Source: an uncultured Alphaproteobacteria bacterium (lineage in GTDB: Bacteria > Pseudomonadota > Alphaproteobacteria > Rs-D84). Taken from it: DNA of 5,802 bases. Where the stretch lies: positions 1 through 5,802 of the forward strand of contig CAMHKP010000033.1 in NCBI GenBank assembly GCA_946185785.1, read 5' to 3'. Positions within the stretch are counted from its first letter, which is position 1. The number at the start of each line of letters is the position of its first letter. Shown here piece by piece: positions 5,163-5,802 of this stretch. A program made the translations under genes and the position numbers. The notes beneath the pieces were generated by a model. The model did no database searches. It worked only from the letters and a program-made list of their open reading frames with translations, and was not told the origin of the DNA.

Positions 5163-5592
5163 ATTCTTTACGTTGTTCGTATTCTTCCTGTTCTTCGATC
5201 GTCATGGTGGCCAGTGGTCGTGCCAACATACGCTGAAGCCCAATTTCATCACCAGATACAACACTGTAGCCGTATGTGCCGTCATCAATGCGTGCCAATG
5301 CAGCATCAATCTTGCGCATAAGATTGCTGTCGCGCTGGCTCATACGCAGATTTAATGTAATTTGCTGTTCCAGTGTTGCGCTGTCTGAATCATCACCAAC
5401 ACCGTCCGATGCAGATTTATCAGCCATACGAACAGAATTCAACACAGAATCAGATGAATTTAACAGTTCCTGTTTTTGAGCAGTTAACAAATGATAAAAA
5501 TACGCCAATTGTTCTGGGCACATATATGGCTCAGACTTTTTTGGAACATACTTTTGTGGTAATTCAATATTTTTATAATCTTTCTTTGCCAT
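5161..5592 (-). CDS. dksA: DksA/TraR-family RNA polymerase regulator lacking zinc-site cysteines
   Basis: DksA binds the secondary channel of RNA polymerase and, with ppGpp, retunes rRNA and amino-acid promoters during starvation. The 143-residue product matches the family throughout: an N-terminal segment with LPQKYVPKKSEPYM, two long helices forming the coiled coil with the tip motif DxxDxA (D67, D70, A72), then RKIDAALARIDDGTYGY and the globular IGLQRMLARPLAT. The four positions that hold zinc cysteines in E. coli DksA are S110, S113, T131 and E134, so no metal site remains; the only Cys is C25. From memory, many alphaproteobacterial DksA proteins keep two of the four. The tip aspartates needed for activity are present, so it is probably functional. 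AAAGG (5602-5606 on the complement) lies nine bases before the start, inside the end of the thioredoxin gene. One base separates the two genes, implying translational coupling. Confidence 0.9.
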   Translation of the reverse strand: MAKKDYKNIELPQKYVPKKSEPYMCPEQLAYFYHLLTAQKQELLNSSDSVLNSVRMADKSASDGVGDDSDSATLEQQITLNLRMSQRDSNLMRKIDAALARIDDGTYGYSVVSGDEIGLQRMLARPLATMTIEEQEEYEQRKE

Positions 5593-5593
5593 T

Positions 5594-5802
5594 TTATGAT
5601 GCCTTTAATTCATTAATCCAACTTGTCACCGTTTCTTCGTCCATAAGACCGGTGCGTGCTTCAACCAATTCACCGTTTTTAAACGCTAAAACGCACGGAA
5701 TGCTGCGAATACCGTATTGTGCAGGTGTACGTCGATTCGTTTCATCTATTTCAAATTTTACGAAATTCACATCATTAATTTTTTCGGAAACTGATTCAAA
5801 AA
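5594..5802 (-). CDS. trxA: Thioredoxin, C-terminal part (truncated by window end)
   Basis: The frame enters from the right edge and ends at TAA (5596-5594), giving the last 68 residues. The visible part carries the typical second half of a thioredoxin: VNFVKFEIDETN, then YGIRSIP with the cis-proline, FKNGE, a conserved Gly and the closing helix WINELKA. The WCGPC active site would lie outside the window and cannot be checked. Thioredoxin keeps cytoplasmic protein thiols reduced and supplies electrons to reductases. The residue after the cis-proline is Cys where E. coli Trx has Thr (IPC for IPT), which adds a thiol near the active site. It is followed one base later by dksA and appears to be the upstream gene of that operon. 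A thioredoxin-like protein of another subgroup is possible, but the length after the cis-Pro and the end point fit classical TrxA. Confidence 0.88.
   Translation of the reverse strand, partial: FESVSEKINDVNFVKFEIDETNRRTPAQYGIRSIPCVLAFKNGELVEARTGLMDEETVTSWINELKAS

Overview
The window reads as a chromosomal segment of an AT-rich alphaproteobacterium, possibly from a reduced-genome or host-associated lineage. The evidence is a SPOR-domain protein directly upstream of tatA (a shortened form of a common alphaproteobacterial cluster), an alphaproteobacterial-style DksA lacking the CxxC pairs, a tiny lipoprotein with a BamF-like tail, and strong sigma70-type promoters. I cannot name a species. Coding density is high and no mobile element, CRISPR array or tRNA gene is visible.

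Layout. Positions 2-1825 (+) hold the 3' part of a large, unrecognised, Gly/Ser/Thr-rich membrane or envelope protein whose last codons run through an intrinsic terminator. Positions 1826-2007 form a control region for thrS. It has a good promoter (TTGACT-17-TAGAAT), then almost immediately an 18-codon open frame, MFKNLFIFTTTTTTPAGV, with six consecutive threonine codons. A GC hairpin overlaps the end of those codons, and a second promoter and an AGAAGG ribosome site follow. Positions 2008-3741 encode threonyl-tRNA synthetase without its N-terminal TGS domain. Positions 3751-3790 form a long hairpin, and 3814-3957 encode a 47-residue lipoprotein too short for ordinary gene finding. A promoter at 3981-4008 serves a SPOR protein (4039-4863) and tatA (4878-5120). 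A two-way terminator (5135-5162) separates these from the minus-strand pair thioredoxin (truncated by the window end) and a cysteine-depleted DksA (5161-5592), which are one base apart.

The most notable find is the putative threonine leader peptide before thrS. It suggests that thrS is controlled by ribosome-mediated attenuation: scarcity of Thr-tRNA would stall the ribosome on the Thr codons and raise synthetase expression. The leader is predicted to be leaderless or nearly so, like the trpL leader of Sinorhizobium. As far as I know, Thr-leader attenuation of thrS itself is not a standard textbook case: Escherichia coli thrS is controlled by a translational operator, Bacillus thrS by a T-box, and thrL precedes a biosynthetic operon.

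The remaining genes serve the cell envelope and the stress response: SPOR protein (peptidoglycan and division), TatA (export of folded proteins), a small outer-membrane lipoprotein, thioredoxin (thiol redox) and DksA (RNA polymerase control).
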